NCBI RefSeq assembly: GCF_018812025.1 | Contig: NC_063045.1 | Location: forward strand, 20,625,420-20,689,419 | Source: Megalobrama amblycephala | Lineage: Eukaryota > Chordata > Actinopteri > Cypriniformes > Xenocyprididae | Length of the DNA stretch: 64,000 nucleotides | Direction of reading: 5' to 3' | Part shown: one piece after another, positions 1-11,600 of the stretch | How positions within the stretch are numbered: position 1 is the stretch's first letter | Layout: the number at the start of each line of letters is the position of its first letter | Notes under the pieces: model-generated | The model's database searches: none | Seen by the model: the letters and a program-made list of their open reading frames with translations, nothing else | Told to the model about the DNA's origin: nothing | Program-made: the position numbers and the translations under genes

Positions 1-1122
1 GCTCTGTGGATGTGGTGAGTAAATCATCCAGGGAAATTCACAATTGCATGACGTTCAGTTAATGAAATGAATTCAGATGATAAGAATGTGAATTATGATT
101 CAACAGGTTTTTCATCAGAATGTGTCTACTCTCAAAACCAAACAGAAAACAAAATTGAAGGTGAGAAATTATGCTTATAGAGAATCTACTCTAAGAGATG
201 CAATGACAAAAACATTGTTGTTAATGTATTTAATATATTTCTATTTGTCTGTCTCAGACTCTGATGTTCCACATCTGTTCATCTGCTGTCTGTCCATCAG
301 AGCTGGTGGAGTGATGTCATTGTGAGATCATCACCTAGCAACAGTCAGAACTGTCAGCAGCACCATGTGATACAGTGATGTCATATACAGTGACTTCTCA
401 ATGACTGCTCAATCTGCATAATCAAACAAAACTAAAATGAAACAATAGTACAGGTTAATCCATCCAGTTCTTTCCTTCTCTTGCCAAATGTAAGAAATGC
501 TTTCAATATTTTTTTATTCTATAAAAATCATATATATTGATCCATCATAAAGATGGGGGATAGCCTTTGTGTTCTGTTTATCTTTATCTTATGAAAATAA
601 TTTAATAAGTAGTCAAAAGCTGGTGATGAGAATGAAGGAAAATGCAGCTTATAGACTTCATTGCCTTCATGATCTGTGCCTAACTGTGAAGACGGTTCAT
701 TTAATTCAGGTGAGTTTATAAGGGCTGGAACTAAAGTCTGCAGGAAAGTGAAATTGTGGGCTTAATCGACACGTGCACACAGCAGCCATCGTCCACAAAA
801 CCGCAAGTGTACATGAAGTGTGCTATTTGGGACAAGACCATAGCAGTGCACACTATAAAGTCAGATGGATTTTAATTGGTTGCCAGTGTTCTCTATATTC
901 ATCAGATGGAAAATGTAATAACAACTATATTTTCTCCAAGTCATTGTTGTTGTGGTGTGGACTCATCTGTTCTCTTAGAAAGTTTTAAACCTTATGGTAA
1001 TCGTTCTTGATGTGAAAGGGCTGTCACTCTCATCTTGGTCTGTGTCTTTGGCAGCAGGTGTAGCTGAATGTGGTGCAGTGGATGAAGCTCTTGGTCATTA
1101 AAGGTTTTGTTTTGAACTACAC
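1..1122. other. Non-coding stretch, no gene supported
   Basis: The short open frames here (for example 95-325 and 773-988) have no recognisable domain. A GT-like donor near 15 and an AG/GT-flanked open stretch at about 105-161 could be worn tail exons of an upstream immunoglobulin-type gene, but nothing confirms this. Confidence 0.4.
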
Positions 1123-1125
1123 CTG

Positions 1126-1773
1126 GGGCCTGTACCATGATGGTAGTTGAACAAACTCAGGGTTATAGGATTAGTTTCGAGTTGACAAAACCAAACCACT
1201 CCAGTCCGGCTTTGTTGGTACCATGATGCTGATCATCAACTTTCTCTGTCAACTCAGGCTTTGATCCTGAGTTTGTGGAGCGCGTGCACATGAATGCATC
1301 ATATCAGTGGCAAACAGCCAATCACATGCCTTGCAACAGAGAGAAACTGTGAATCACTTCTGCGAGTAAGCCAGCGCGACTCAAAAATCTTTTGCTGAAG
1401 ATTAAGAGATCGAAGAAAATGAAGAATTTAAGTGCATTTACATTAAAGAAAATACTTGTCCATGAAAGATAACAAATAAAATAAATGTTCTTGCTCTTTC
1501 AGTGCACAAGTGAACCTTGTGAAGTTAGTTTGTATAGTTGACAATATATAGCGATAGAGATTCAAATATTTTTAATATTTTTTCAATTTTTAAAGTTTAT
1601 TTACAGCTTATTTATATTACACATGATCTGTATATATTCATTTAAACTATGCTTAATAATAACTGTTAAACTAAAATTGCTTGTGTAATTGATTAATAAT
1701 AATATAAATCATATAATAATTTTATAAATCATATATAAATCATAAAATAATTCTAATTATCACTGAAGCCAGA

Positions 1774-1809
<36 letters not shown>

Positions 1810-2089
1810 ATATAGTGACCTTTAATTTGGAGGAAGAGGGGGAGTGACTTTATTATGTTGCATGTGTCAGTGTCACTTTGCTCACATCTGATTGGCCCAA
1901 TTTCGTTTTGAGATCTTTTACCCAGACCATAACCTGCCCTGGAGCAGGTTAGCTGTGCAGCGTAAGTTACTATGGTGATGAACACAGCTAAAAGCCAAGT
2001 CACATTCATGGTACCTAAAACCCAGGATTGGAGTAAACTAATAAGTGAAACTTACCTGGCCAGCTAATCTGGCTTCATGGTACAGGCCC
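1126..2089. mobile_element. Non-autonomous DNA transposon with terminal inverted repeats
   Basis: The left end GGGCCTGTACCATGA is matched by its reverse complement at the right end (TCATGGTACAGGCCC, 2075-2089). The 3-bp sequence CTG flanks both sides (1123-1125 and 2090-2092), as expected for a target-site duplication. The interior has no transposase-like frame and includes a T-run at about 1779-1806. A 3-bp duplication and GGGCC-type ends suggest a PIF/Harbinger-related element, but the family is inference. Confidence 0.7.
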
Positions 2090-2092
2090 CTG

Positions 2093-2938
2093 CTGTCTTC
2101 ATTTTGTATCTCTGTTGACCTTTGAGTTTTTGTGCTGCTCTTAAAATATAAGACATTCTTATCAATGTTTAGCTTTTTATATTTACTGTAGGTCAGAGAA
2201 AATCATCATCATGTGACATTCTGTCGTCTAAGATTCATACTTTTGGTTATTGAATGCAGCATAAATGTATCCTATAATTCTGTGCCTATAAAAATAAATA
2301 AAAGGGCATTTGATAATGCAAATTAAATTAATATACAAATGTGTGTGTTTCCTTAAACTTGAGGTTCTCTAAGTTATTTCAGGAAAAATTATGAAATAAT
2401 ATTTGCCTTTAATATATCTGGTTCTGGAATATTTATAAATACGTGTTTTGTCTATTTAATTTTTTTTATTTAATATTACTTAAAAACAGAAAACAACAAA
2501 ACCCAAGGTTTAATTCATTTAAACTGATTAACCAGATGCAACATAGTGGCTAATACTGACTTCCTGAGTTGAGTTTGACTAATCATTTTCTGAAGCCTAA
2601 ACATCTCATTTCACTATTTCTGTGTTTGTAAGAAAAGGGAAGGAAATAAGATCAGCAGTGTTTGTCTGCAAAGCTTCTAAAACAGACAGTAGAAACGACA
2701 CCTAACATCAGAGAACAAAAGCAGCATGCAATTTGGGTAAATCTAAACTTTCATTTCATTTAAACATTACATTAAAACATAATTTTAAGCATGACTTTCT
2801 GAAGTGTGTTACTGTATTCATGATTCTGACTGCAATGACCCTTCAAGTGTGTCTCAGTGAAACTCAGTCAGTGTCTTTTTCAGGACGAGCAGCTCTGTGT
2901 CTTTCATTTCATATCTAAATTTACAGAAAGTGAAGAAC
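2093..2938. other. Upstream flank of the immunoglobulin-type receptor gene
   Basis: AT-rich sequence without a recognisable gene. The 5' untranslated region and promoter of the receptor gene starting at 2939 should lie here. No clear TATA box was found. Confidence 0.4.
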
Positions 2939-5900
2939 ATGAACTCCAGACTCTCTCCTCTGATCCTGCTGCTGCTGCACATTCCAGGTTTGAGCATTGA
3001 TGTGTCTTATTCTGCTCTGTCATGTTTTAATTTAAATATGGCACTAATTATCTTTCATGTGTTCCAAAAGTGATTGTTGATATGTTGATCATTATATCTA
3101 TTTTTACCCAGTTGAAATAATTCATCAGTTCAGTTAAGATCAATAAACTTAAAGCTGCAGTCCGCAACTTTTTTTGGTTAAAAATGATCCAAAATCAATT
3201 TATGAGCAAGTACACAACCAGCCAGTGTTCAAAACTATCTCCTTATCTTGTCTCGATTCACAACAGTAAGCTTGTAATAATGTTTTATAATAAGAGTGAC
3301 ATGGTGGATTTCCGCGGGAAATTCAAGCATGCAGCAGTTTGTCTTCTGTGCATCATTACGTCATGTCCGTAAACAGAAAGGAAGGAGTCCCGTCGAGAGG
3401 CTAGTCGGTTTAATCACGTGAGGACGCAGCTCGTAGCGGATCATTTATAGCCTGTTCTCACAGTAGCTGAAATAATTCAACTTATCATTTTGATGGCGGA
3501 TTGTAATCCAGAAAGGTCCAAATGACAATCATCAGTGACAACTGGAGATTCATCCGTAGTCAAAAGCAAAAGACTTTGGACTGTGGAGTGGCTACAGAAA
3601 TTGAAATCTACAGGTAACGCTAATATACACATAGTCATAGTAATGTTGATGTTAACATTAACAATTTGAGAACAAAGTATAACAGTAATAATAATGATCT
3701 GAGCTAAGCGATCGTTAGATTTAATCATCATTGGCAGCGCAATTTATTGTAGGCCTAATGCTTTTTTCCTTGTTGGTCAGAACAAAACTGGCAGAAATGT
3801 TACTTGTTCAGATGATATTTTCCAGTGAAAATTCTTATATTGGTCATACTTTCAAGACGTAGAATCTGTGATTCTGAAGTACAGTATCCACACCGGTGCG
3901 GTGACTGACAGCAAACATTAGATTAATCCGCGCTGACGAGCCGTGCCGAGGCACAACGAGTGTACAGATAACTGTTCCGCGTGTGACTACAATTGCAGGT
4001 TTCAAACAAGAGATGGTGACAAAGAGGAAAAATCGCGGACTGCAGCTTTAAAGTCGTAAGTAACCATGTCCTCTAGAGGCAGGGTTTTCTGTTTCTGTAT
4101 TAAAAATGGAGTGGGTGTATAAATAACTTAAAATTGACTTTTTGGCAATGGTTGGACAAGTGTGAGCAGCAGATTGGTGAGTCTGGATTGAAACAATAGA
4201 GGATCTCTCCTCTGTATGTAAACTTCATCTCAATAATGAAATGTTTTCTTGTTCAGGCTTCGTAACATTGGACCTCTTCCCTGTGACCTGTAGTCAAAGG
4301 AATATTTGTGCTGTGAAGGGGTCTCAGGTGACACTAAAGTGCTCTTACAACATCAACATCAAAACTGTGATCTGGTTCAGCCAAAAACAAAGTCCAAACT
4401 GGAGAAAAAACAGCGAACCTGAAGATTTGACTTTAGACTCAGACTACTCAGGAAGAGTAAAGCCATTCATCAGTCATTACCGATCAGAGCTCATAATTTC
4501 AGACCTGAGAGAGAGAGACTCTGGAGAATATCAGCTCATGTTCATGAAGGATGGAGTTAAACTTCTCGGCTCAGTCACTGTCAATCTAACAGTCACAGGT
4601 GAAACTGAGTCTAGATTCTGGTCAGTTCAGCTGTTTTTAATTTGTCATGTGATGAAGTGTTTGTTCATTTTTACTTTAATTCAGACCTGCAGGTGAGGAT
4701 GAATCCTGCAACTACAGACCTGAGATATGAGACAGTAAAACTGACCTGTGATTCTTCCTGCACCTCTGGAGATTGGTATTATTATTACTGGATGAAGGAT
4801 GGACAGTATTTCACACGTACAGTGTATCGCAACATATATCTGTCACTGAACAGAGATGCTGTCAGCTATTCCTGTGCTCTTGATCAAACACATCTTTTCT
4901 CTTCTCTGTGTGAGTGTCAAATAATACACACAATAATGGGACTGTTTGTTCATCCATGTGTAAATTTAAACAAGTTTTAAAGTAAGTGTGAGTTTTACAT
5001 GTTAATCTGTGACTCTTTCAGGTATTTCTAAGAGTGGCTGCTGGGATGTGACTTACACCTCTAGAAGAGTCTGTGCTTTGATGGGATCAACAGTAGACAT
5101 TTCCTGCACATACTCACATCCCTCTGGTTATAATGTAAATAAAACATTCTGGCATTACGGTACACCTGGTGACTTCAAGGATCTGCGTGAGGAGCGTCAG
5201 TTTGCTGGTCGTGTGGAGTATGTGGGGAACACACTGAGAATCAAAGAGCTCAAGATGAACGACTCTGGAGAATATCGATTCAGGATCATCACTGACACAA
5301 CAGGAGGAAAATACTCTGGATCTCCTGGAGTCATTCTTACTGTTACAGGTAACTCATCATGATTAATTTGATGATATTTTAATTAGAAGATTTACAGACA
5401 ATTTGTTGTCATTAAGACTATGACTACATTTTATAGAGGTTTTGTTTTCCATGTCAAAATCAATATTAGGACCAGCTTGAAATACTTCAGTTCTGTTTTT
5501 TTTTCAGATATGATGGTGACAAGCAGTCCAGACATTATATCAGAGGGACAGGAAGTGATATTAATCTGTTCAACTAAATGCACTCTGAACGACAAACACA
5601 CTTACATCTGGTACAAGAACGGACGGCAGGTAACGGATGGATTCACTAAAGACAACAAGCTGTACCTGGACTCAGTCAGTGATGAAGAGCTTAAAAAGTA
5701 TTCCTGTGCTGTAGGAGGTAACACATCTCTCATGATACATGTGCTTTAGGCACTGTTTCCACCTGGTATTAAGATGCTTTTTGGTCAATTGGATCACGAG
5801 TAGATGAGGAAAACACATTCCCGTACACCTGGTGTTTTAATCCGTCTCTTTTGTCCACTTTCAACCACTTCTGTCCTCATTTCTATGAGGGGAGGGTCTA

Positions 5901-7094
5901 TGGTTGGGTAAATGTATGGGCTTTTTCAGATCTTTCAATCTAATGAATGAAATAAGCTCACGCAATTTACATATGAATGCGAAAAACACACCAGGAGCAA
6001 CAGCTTTCGTTTCTGCTCTGACAGCTGCAAGACCACACCGAATGCAGTGAGAAAACATTGTGCTTGGCACATTTTTCGTCTTCAAACCACACTTGGGTCT
6101 TCAGCCGACAAAGTTTAAATCCCATCTGTCTAGCACACTTCCACATATTAGGTCAGTTGGTGTAGAGTAGGCAGTCTTTTGTGGCTACACTACGAAAGCA
6201 ATCCAGTCAAATGAGTTTTCGACTTTCTCTGGAAGTGGTCAAAAGTAGACAATCTCAAAACGATTTAGACCCCGTTTACACCTGTATTTAGCATCATCCA
6301 TTTGTGATCCGATCAACCAAAACTCATCTTAATACCAGTTGTAAACAGAGCCCTAGTGTGAAATGATTGCAGCAGTCTGTTTGAGTGCAATAGATCTATT
6401 AATTTCTGCTTACAGACCGAGATCAGAGCACAGCACTACGAAACACTGCAGTCGTACTGTGTGTGTTTTTGGTTCTCGCACTCATAGGAGTCCTGTGGTA
6501 TAGGTCAGTTAATTTTGTTTTAAGTTGTAGGATTTTGAGAGACCTAAAACAGAAAATTATAAGCTAAAGTGAACAGAAATATTAAGGATTCTGCACTATT
6601 TTGTCACAAATGAAATGAAATCTGTTAAAAAATGTTGACTCAAATTGTGAAATAATTTAATACAATTTGATAATATATAAATATAATCTTAACATAATTT
6701 GTAATATATTTTTTATTAAAATTGGACTGTATACTATATAAATGGTTGTGTTACTTTAAGGAGGAGAAGGTGTACCTTGTCTAAACCCCACAGGGTTGAA
6801 AAGGAGGAGGTGCTGGTGAGAATGGCTAACACTAAATTTAATTTTACCCACATTTATTTAGAAAGTTAACATTTCTTACTTTACTTATTGTGTTTCCCCC
6901 ACCAGTATGACTCGGTGACTAATATCCCTGCATCCTCTGACCTCACTCAGAAAGCAGATGCCTACAATCAAGATATTAATTATTCCAGCATTAGTTTTAA
7001 AGCAAAAGATATATCTTCAATCCCTACAGCTTTATGTGAAACAGATGCCACAGAAACAGAGGCTGTCCACTATGCCACTGTCATGTTCAAATAG
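2939..7094 (+). CDS. CD22/Siglec-like immunoglobulin-superfamily inhibitory receptor
   Basis: Eight exons can be joined in one frame: 2939-2987, 4257-4598, 4685-4909, 5022-5348, 5508-5717, 6416-6503, 6761-6815, 6906-7094 (494 aa). Exon 1 is a leucine-rich signal peptide. Exons 2-5 encode alternating V-type and short C2-type Ig domains. The exon 4 V domain has the pattern DSGEYRFRI followed by GGKYSGSPG, typical of fish CD22/sialoadhesin-like receptors, with no Cys after the tyrosine, as in Siglec V domains; the Arg there is a candidate sialic-acid contact. Exon 6 is one hydrophobic membrane span after a short stalk. The tail (exons 7-8) has two ITIM-like motifs, INYSSI and VHYATV, suggesting phosphatase recruitment on a leukocyte. 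The signal exon and all four Ig-domain exons end in phase 1, as is usual for Ig genes. Ligand and exact orthologue cannot be told from sequence. Confidence 0.85.
3153..4047. mobile_element. piggyBac-like non-autonomous element in receptor intron 1
   Basis: The 13-bp ends AGCTGCAGTCCGC (left) and GCGGACTGCAGCT (right) are perfect inverted repeats, and each is flanked by TTAA (3149-3152 and 4048-4051), the piggyBac target duplication. No transposase frame is visible. It lies wholly within intron 1 and does not touch coding sequence. Confidence 0.72.
5749..6353. mobile_element. Inverted-repeat transposon in receptor intron 5
   Basis: The left end has a stretch ending CCACCTGGTATTAAGATG. The right end has its imperfect reverse complement, CATCTTAATACCAGTTG. 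TA flanks both ends (5747-5748 and 6354-6355). It is about 605 bp with no transposase and sits between the last Ig exon and the transmembrane exon. Confidence 0.65.
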
Positions 7095-7211
7095 CACACT
7101 GTTGCGCTCTAGTGAGCTAATCATATTATTGCATTTGGGATATGTAATATATTGTCACCAGCAATAGATTTCTTTTTCATGTATCACTTTGCACTCTCTC
7201 TCTCATCGCAT

Positions 7212-7217
7212 AATAAA
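7212..7217 (+). promoter_or_regulatory. Poly(A) signal of the receptor gene
   Basis: AATAAA lies about 120 bp after the stop codon at 7092-7094, a normal distance for a short 3' untranslated region. Confidence 0.6.
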
Positions 7218-7380
7218 ACAATTAGAGCTCAAATCAATATTTTATGTCCATTAATTTATTTTTTGGGAAGCAGCCATCTAATAGGCGGGATAATGTTCAG
7301 TCAGTCATAATTTTATTTATATATATATAAATATATTATCTTTGTGTGCCCTTTGTTAGAACTGAGCTAGTTAGTGTGTA

Positions 7381-8190
7381 ATGTTGCTGTTTAAACATAA
7401 ACAACATCTACAAAGTTATGATGCTCAAAGTTCAAAGCAAAGGGAGATATTTTCTTTTAAAGAATTCTCTGTTTTAGGACTACAACAAACAGCTGGTAGG
7501 GACTACAACAACTTCTTCTGGGTTAGTGACATCACAAACCCTAAAATTTACATAAACTCTGCCCCCGGGAACATGCAACAAAGGGGTGAGGCCATGTTAT
7601 TGCAATACAGTACATAACACAAATGCATTAGCATGTCATAAAAGCAAGATGGCAATATAAGTTATAAACGTAATTAAACTAAACTATACCTGCTCTATCT
7701 TCGTGCAGCATATATTCTCTGACTCTGTAGGATCTTACAACAGTTCCCACATGAGCGATTTGTAGATTATCATGACAGAATATGCTAATCAATGACTTTA
7801 AGATAGTTAACTCCACATCAGCTACATAAATTTATCCACTAACCATTCAGAAACATGTTGTCACTTCTTCCTGAGTCTCTCCATCATTGTCCGACTCTGG
7901 TTTGAACAAAAAAAATCTGAATAGTTTCTGACATTTTCTGCATGAGGTAATCGGAGCAGCTAAGCTAACACAAGCTCTTGAAACTCCACCCTCTTCTTGA
8001 GAGCAGCAGCTCATTTGCATTTAAAGGGACACACAAAAATGGAGCGTTTTTGCTCACCCACAAAAAGTGACAAATTTAACAAGCTATTAAAATGATCTGT
8101 GGGGTATTTTGAGCTAAAACTTCACATACACACTCGGACATCAGAGACTTATTTTACATCTTGTAAAAGTGCCATTATATGACCCCTTTA
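7381..8190. mobile_element. Degenerate interspersed repeat
   Basis: The text looks like a common cyprinid DNA-transposon remnant: a phrase about twofold CTACAACAA near 7480-7515, a stretch from about 8020, and an end near 8190 reading ATTATATGACCCCTTTA. I could not find the matching left terminal repeat, so the copy is probably truncated. Family assignment rests on general resemblance only. Confidence 0.4.
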
Positions 8191-8404
8191 AATATGGCTC
8201 CACCTCAGATTGGAATCTTCTCCAGACTAAGATGAAGCTAAAAAATTGGTTTCCTATAGTAATTTTAAAAGGTTACTATGTAACCTTGAGAGTGAATTAA
8301 TGGTGTGTAAATGTTTTTAACTGGTTGTATTTATGCTGGATTTAGTATTGTATGTTGTAACCTTGATGTATAACTATATGTAAATTCAGCTTCTTATCTA
8401 TCTA

Positions 8405-8405
<1 letters not shown>

Positions 8406-8473
<68 letters not shown>
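8406..8473. repeat. Compound (TA)n(GA)n microsatellite
   Basis: A run of TA dinucleotides passes directly into GA dinucleotides, about 180-250 bp upstream of the first vitellogenin start codon. Confidence 0.95.
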
Positions 8474-8476
<3 letters not shown>

Positions 8477-8598
8477 AGATACAAACACACACTGGATTAC
8501 CATGTTGACCAATGAGCTGGTGGCTGGCAGGAGTAGAAACACAACCGGTTGGTTCTGCTAAACAACTGGTTAATCATACATTTTGAGATCAGTATTTG

Positions 8599-8622
8599 GC
8601 CAGCAAAAGCTTGACTTTAAAA
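8599..8622 (+). promoter_or_regulatory. Core promoter of vtg gene A (GCCAGCA motif plus weak TATA)
   Basis: GCCAGCA at 8599-8605 is followed 17 bp on (start to start) by TTTAAAA at 8616-8622, 38 bp before the ATG. The arrangement matches genes B, C and D, but both elements are one or more bases off their forms there. No estrogen-response-like palindrome was found just upstream. Confidence 0.5.
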
Positions 8623-8653
8623 CCAACATGGTGTTTTTGCACAACCGCTGACC

Positions 8654-11600
8654 ATGAGAACTGTTCTAGTGGCCTTGACTATAGCCCTTGTGGGTAAGTA
8701 ACCTGCAGTGCTGTTTTAAATTACATCATTTATATGCATATCATAGCATACCATTGAATATTACTGAATATTACTCTTTTTATGATATTTCAGCAAGTCA
8801 ACATGTGAATCTTTGTAAGTAGTTAATCTAATTTTACTAGTAACAAAAGGATAGTTTTCTACAGTATGTATGTGTATTATGTAAAATTCTTTTTTTGCAC
8901 TTTTAGTCCCTGATTTGGCAGGCACCGAGACCTATGTGTACAAATATGAGGCTCTGCTCTTTAGTGGTCTTTACCAGGAAGGTCTGGCCAGGGCTGGCAT
9001 TAAGATCAACAGCAAGGTTTTAATTAGTACTGCAGCTGAGAATGCATTCTTTCTTAAGGTACCAGAACTTTTATGCCAGACTTTAATGCCTTCATGGAGC
9101 TTTGTTCTCTTACTGCCCACATATAATTGAAAAGAAGCTCAAAGTTTCCCCATTCGTTTCAGCTCTCGAAACCTCAGCTGTTTGAGTACAGTGGTATCTG
9201 GCCCACAGATACTTTTGTCACTTCTAAGCTCACCTCAGAAGTGTCTGCTCAGCTTCAGATTCCTATTAAGTTTGAGTACACAAATGGTAAGGTTGGAAGG
9301 ATATTCGCCCCTTCTGTGGTCCCAACTACCGTCATCAACCTGCACAGAGGAATTCTGAACATCCTTCAGCTCAACCTCAAGAAGACCCAGAACATCTATG
9401 AGGTTCAAGAGGTTAGATTCACTGAAATTGAGTTTGATTAGCAATAATATTGAGCTAGATTGAGCTGAGTATTCTTTCTGACAAGGATGGAGTTCAAGGT
9501 ATTTGCGAGACCCAGTATCTGATTAGTGAAGATGAAGAAAACAACCACACCATCATCACTAAGTCCAGGGATCTTACCCTTTGCCAAGAGAGGATAATGA
9601 AGGATGTTGGCTTGACTTACATTGAAAAGTGCAATGAATGTCAGCAGGTCAGGTCAAAAACTTATTTTTCCTATCAGTACTTTAGTTTGTGGGTTTTCAG
9701 CTGGGGGTCCATAAAGATATGGGGGTTTGTGACCTGAAAATGATAAACATAGATGTGTTTCTTCTATATATCATTGGACAGAGGGAAAAGAGTCTCTCTG
9801 GAGTTGCAACCTATAGCTACACCATGAAGCCAACTCCAACTGGTGTTGTGTTTACTGAAGCAACAGTCCAAGAGATTCATCAGTTTACACCTCATTATGA
9901 GATTGGTGATGCTACCCAGATGGAAACTAGGCAAGACATTTGTTCATGCACTCTCATTCTGATTGAATTATATTTGTGTTTATTTTTTTGTGTGTGTGTT
10001 AACCTAGTTTTATTTTCAATATTTCAGACAAACCTTGACCTTTCTGGAGATTATGGCATCCCCCATAATTCCAATCAGTGCTGAATATTTAGCCCGTGGA
10101 TCTTTACAATATGAATTTAGCACTGAGACTGTCTGGAGTCCAATTCAGCTCATGAGAATCAGTAATCCACAGGCTCAAGTGAGAACATATTCATGTTATT
10201 ATTGTAATTTTTCATTTAATATGTTTGAGTTTTTCTTAATAGTAGTATTTTAACTGTCTCTTTTTTGTTTGACTGGTATGCATTTAGATAGTAGATGCTC
10301 TGAATCACCTGGCAACCAAAAAACTGGAAGAAGTCCATGAAGATGTTCCTTTGAAATATATTCAGCTCATTCAGCTTATGCGATTTGCAAGTGCAGATGC
10401 TGTTGAGGGAATCTGGTCTCAGTTCAAAACCAGACCAAATTTCAGGTACATCAATATTAATTTAAAAGTCTGAAAAAGCTATTCGCAAATTGTCTCTCAT
10501 CTTTACTTCTCTAAGGAAATGGATCTTAGATGCTGTTCCTGCAGTTGGCACCCTAGCTGCTTTAAAATTCATCAAGAAGATCATCTTGGCAGATAAGCTT
10601 TCCATCCCTGAGTTCACTCAGGTCCTTCTGGCCGCTGTGCACATGGTCACTGCTAATTTGGACACCATTAAGATGTACTCTGTGCGTACACTCATATCTG
10701 AAGATTGACTCAATCTTAAACTCATTATTTAGCATGTCTGAACTTGTTCCTTAAATGTTGTTACCACCAAAGGGTCTGGCTTTGAGTCACAAAGTTCAAG
10801 AAACACCAGTTCTACGTGATGTTGCTATGCTTGGCTATGGGACAATGATTAACAGGTACTGCAGTGGTGCTCTTGAATGCCCAGTGGAGACTTTGAAGGT
10901 AAAGAAGATTCTAAATCAGGGATGGGCAACTTCAGTCCTGAAGAGCCACTGTCCTGCAGTGTTTAGCTTCAACCCTAAGCAAACACACCTTAACAAGCTT
11001 ATTAATGACTTCAGGATTACTAGAAAGCTACAGGCAGGTGAGCTTTTTTTTTTTATCAGGGTTGGAGATAAACTCTGCAGGACAGTGACTGAAGATGCTC
11101 ATCCCAGTTTTAAATGATTTGCTTAATTGTATGTGTGGATATGTGGACAACATGCTTTTTTTCTTTTAGCCCATCCATGAGATTGTTACTGAGGTGACTG
11201 CAGAGACTGACATTGCAGAGATCACATTGATTCTGAAAGTACTGGGCAATGCTGGTCACCCTGCTAGCATTAAATACATCACAAAGTTTCTACCATTATT
11301 TGGGAACCAAATACCTAATTTTCCATTGAGAGTTCAAGTGGGTGCAATTTTGGCTCTGAAGGCTGTTGCCAAAAAGGAACCAAAACTGGTTAGTCAGATA
11401 TTTTGAGTCATGCTTTGTCATACTGTCAAATGGGATCAACTCCAGTCCCTGGGACTTGAGACACAATGTCTCCCTATTTAGCACACTAACAAACTAAGTT
11501 GAATCAAGCGTTTTAATTAATGAGACATCTAAAACATTTTGGGAGTTGGGTCTCCAAGACTGGAGTTGAGAAACACTGAGTTACTATATGCCCTTTTCTT

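Noticed and set aside
105..161. Possible tail exon of an upstream immunoglobulin-type gene
   Set aside because: It has AG and GT flanks but is too short and lacks a clear ITIM or other family motif.
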